Source of the DNA: Bacteroidales bacterium UBA3143
GTDB taxonomy: Bacteria > Bacteroidota > Bacteroidia > Bacteroidales > Dysgonomonadaceae
Direction: 5' to 3'
Length of the DNA stretch: 6,708 nucleotides
Assembly: GCA_002364735.1 (NCBI GenBank)
Contig: DEZB01000070.1
Coordinates: 1-6,708, forward strand
The notes beneath the pieces were generated by a model that was given only the letters and a program-made list of their open reading frames with translations, did no database searches and was not told the origin of the DNA. Made by a program: the position numbers and the translations under genes. Shown piece by piece: positions 5,958 through 6,708 of the stretch (position 1 is its first letter; each line of letters begins with the position of its first letter).

Positions 5958-5976
5958 TTCAGCCCAGAATGGGCGA
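5932..5976 (+). repeat. 45-base direct repeat with GCCCA triloop hairpin, copy 1
   Basis: Positions 5932-5976 match 6111-6155 at 41 of 45 bases, 179 bases apart. Both hold GCTATTAGCAGTTA, CATTTCAGCCCA and a small hairpin. Here it is GCCCA-GAA-TGGGC (5962-5974), a perfect 5-bp stem with a three-base loop. Confidence 0.8.
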
Positions 5977-5996
5977 TAGTAAAGTTTTAGGGATGA

Positions 5997-6120
5997 AACC
6001 CAGAGGGTTGACATTTTTATAGAAGTAATGTATATCACCCAACCTAAACCCCAATAGGAGTGACATTATGAATGTGGAACAAGAGAAGTGGAAATAGGCG
6101 TTAGATGATAGCTATTAGCA
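5997..6120 (+). repeat. F triloop-hairpin repeat, copy 2
   Basis: Hairpin AACCC-AGA-GGGTT (5997-6009) is followed by GACATTTTTATA. A second, decayed hairpin ACCCC-AATA-GGAGT (6048-6061) is followed by GACATTATGAATG. The block ends in TAG heptamers. It aligns without gaps to 2281-2400, about 88% identical by my count, on the other side of the operon. Confidence 0.85.
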
Positions 6121-6136
6121 GTTAACTATTTTACAT
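6095..6136. repeat. TAG-type heptamer array
   Basis: Six 7-base units lie in register: TAGGCGT, TAGATGA, TAGCTAT, TAGCAGT, TAACTAT, TTTACAT. They overlap the end of the F copy and the start of the second 45-base repeat. This is the counterpart of 2375-2409. Confidence 0.6.
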
Positions 6137-6183
6137 TTCAGCCCAGGATGGGTGACATATTTCAGCCCGTGGTGAAGACTCGG
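6111..6183 (+). repeat. 45-base direct repeat copy 2 and following CAGCCC element
   Basis: 6111-6155 is the second copy of the 45-base repeat, with stem GCCCA-GGA-TGGGT, one arm now relying on a G-T pair. After GACAT a further TTTCAGCCCG follows (6160-6169), whose partner CGGGT lies at 6181-6185, so the TTTCAGCCC word occurs three times between 5957 and 6169. Confidence 0.7.
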
Positions 6184-6232
6184 GTATCAATTGGTTATAA
6201 GGGATTGAGGCCTGGAAGGCTGGCATAAAAAT

Positions 6233-6300
6233 TGTCTGAACCATGATTGAAGGATGGATGGATTTACATGATTAATGTGCAGGTGTTATACATTTGCAGT
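6233..6300 (+). repeat. C + D'-like repeat, diverged copy
   Basis: TGTCTGAACCATGATTGAAGG opens a C module (6233-6275) in which the GATTA words have become GGATGGATGGATT. The tail TTATACATTTGCAG corresponds to the D' end. From 6300 to 6360 the sequence is AT-rich and I recognise nothing in it. Confidence 0.75.
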
Positions 6301-6367
6301 TTCCACCATTACTTCAAATGCTCTAATCAGTCTAATCAATAAATCATACAACGAATAACATTCTACC

Positions 6368-6431
6368 ACCCGTCCCGGGTTTTCACTTTATTATCGGTGT
6401 TGCTACTATAATAATGTCAGCCCACAGGGCT
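6368..6431 (-). repeat. Inverted F-type element bounded by two triloop hairpins
   Basis: ACCCG-TCC-CGGGT (6368-6380) and AGCCC-ACA-GGGCT (6419-6431) are both perfect 5-bp stems with three-base loops. On the minus strand the second reads GGGCT followed by GACATTATTATAG, the same stem-plus-GAYATTAT order as the F repeats on the plus strand. This is the only inverted F copy in the window. Confidence 0.65.
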
Positions 6432-6433
6432 TG

Positions 6434-6458
6434 AAGACGTTTCGTGAAACGTCTCTAC
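6434..6458. repeat. GACGTTTC hairpin, relative of the GAGACG hairpin
   Basis: AGACGTTTC-GT-GAAACGTCT (6435-6454) is a perfect 9-bp stem with a two-base loop, followed by CTAC as in the GAGACG hairpins. The outer arm bases match the B hairpin while the inner bases differ on both arms together. I recall this GACGTTTC/GAAACGTC palindrome as widespread in cyanobacteria and other phyla. Confidence 0.75.
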
Positions 6459-6521
6459 AAAATGCCCTGCACAACATCACAAATGTGCCTAAAACATCTA
6501 TATCTATTTAATGCTTACCGT

Positions 6522-6708
6522 CCCATAACCCACACCCCATAACACATACCTCCCCAACTGTCTGAACCGCAGATTAATATGATTAATTGATTTACATGAT
6601 TATTTTTGACCACAAAGTTCGCAAAGAAGGCGCAAAGGGCGCAAGGAAATACAAGATAACTATTGAAGGTTGCAGAATGATTAACCCTCTCAAACCCATA
6701 ACCCAAAA
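6522..6708 (+). repeat. P + C + D composite repeat, copy 4, running to the edge
   Basis: A P segment (6522-6557, CCCATAACCCACACCCC) precedes a C module (6559-6606), a D module (about 6606-6684, CACAAAG words then TTGCAGAATGATT) and the start of another P segment (CAAACCCATAACCC) cut by the window edge. The order is the same as at 1800-2000. Confidence 0.85.

Overview
The window most likely comes from a member of the Bacteroidota, probably Bacteroidales-like. This is inference from three things. The metallo-hydrolase closely matches the YycJ-like form I know from that group. Start codons are preceded by A/T-rich leaders without an obvious Shine-Dalgarno, and a TAnnTTTG-type -7 element sits before the first gene. 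The intergenic DNA is full of repeat words of a kind I recall from Bacteroidota genomes. No RNA gene, CRISPR array, transposase or prophage gene is visible.

Layout. Positions 1-263 are repeat DNA. Positions 264-1091 (minus strand) encode a YycJ-like metallo-beta-lactamase-fold hydrolase. Positions 1092-3100 are a two-kilobase divergent intergenic region made almost wholly of short mosaic repeats. Positions 3101-5734 (plus strand) hold a tight three-gene operon: a DegT/DnrJ-type PLP sugar aminotransferase, a NeuD/PglD-type hexapeptide acyltransferase and a family 2 glycosyltransferase, with gaps of 6 and 9 bases. Positions 5735-6708 are again repeat DNA, opening with a 21-unit array of a 7-base repeat that begins on the last base of the glycosyltransferase stop codon.

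The operon reads as a small surface-glycan cassette. The aminotransferase would put an amino group on a nucleotide-linked keto-deoxysugar, the acyltransferase would N-acylate it, and the glycosyltransferase would transfer a sugar to a growing glycan. The enzymes that make the keto-sugar precursor are not in the window.

The unusual part is the non-coding DNA. A few modules, named here for reference, are shuffled in different orders: CTGAG (CTGAGCGAAGTCGAAGG), B (a GAGACG hairpin), P (C-rich CATACC/CATAACCC words), C (TGTCTGAA followed by GATTA words, nine copies all in one orientation), D (CACAAAG words, four copies) or its alternative D' (CATCTATYACACA), both ending in TTGCAGAATGATT, E (a C-run/G-run hairpin plus GGCCATTAAGGCC, three copies) and F (5-bp triloop hairpins followed by GAYATTAT). 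Alongside them are several arrays of different sequence that share a 7-base period. No protein-coding role is credible for this DNA. It looks like a recombining, slippage-prone mosaic flanking two gene units.
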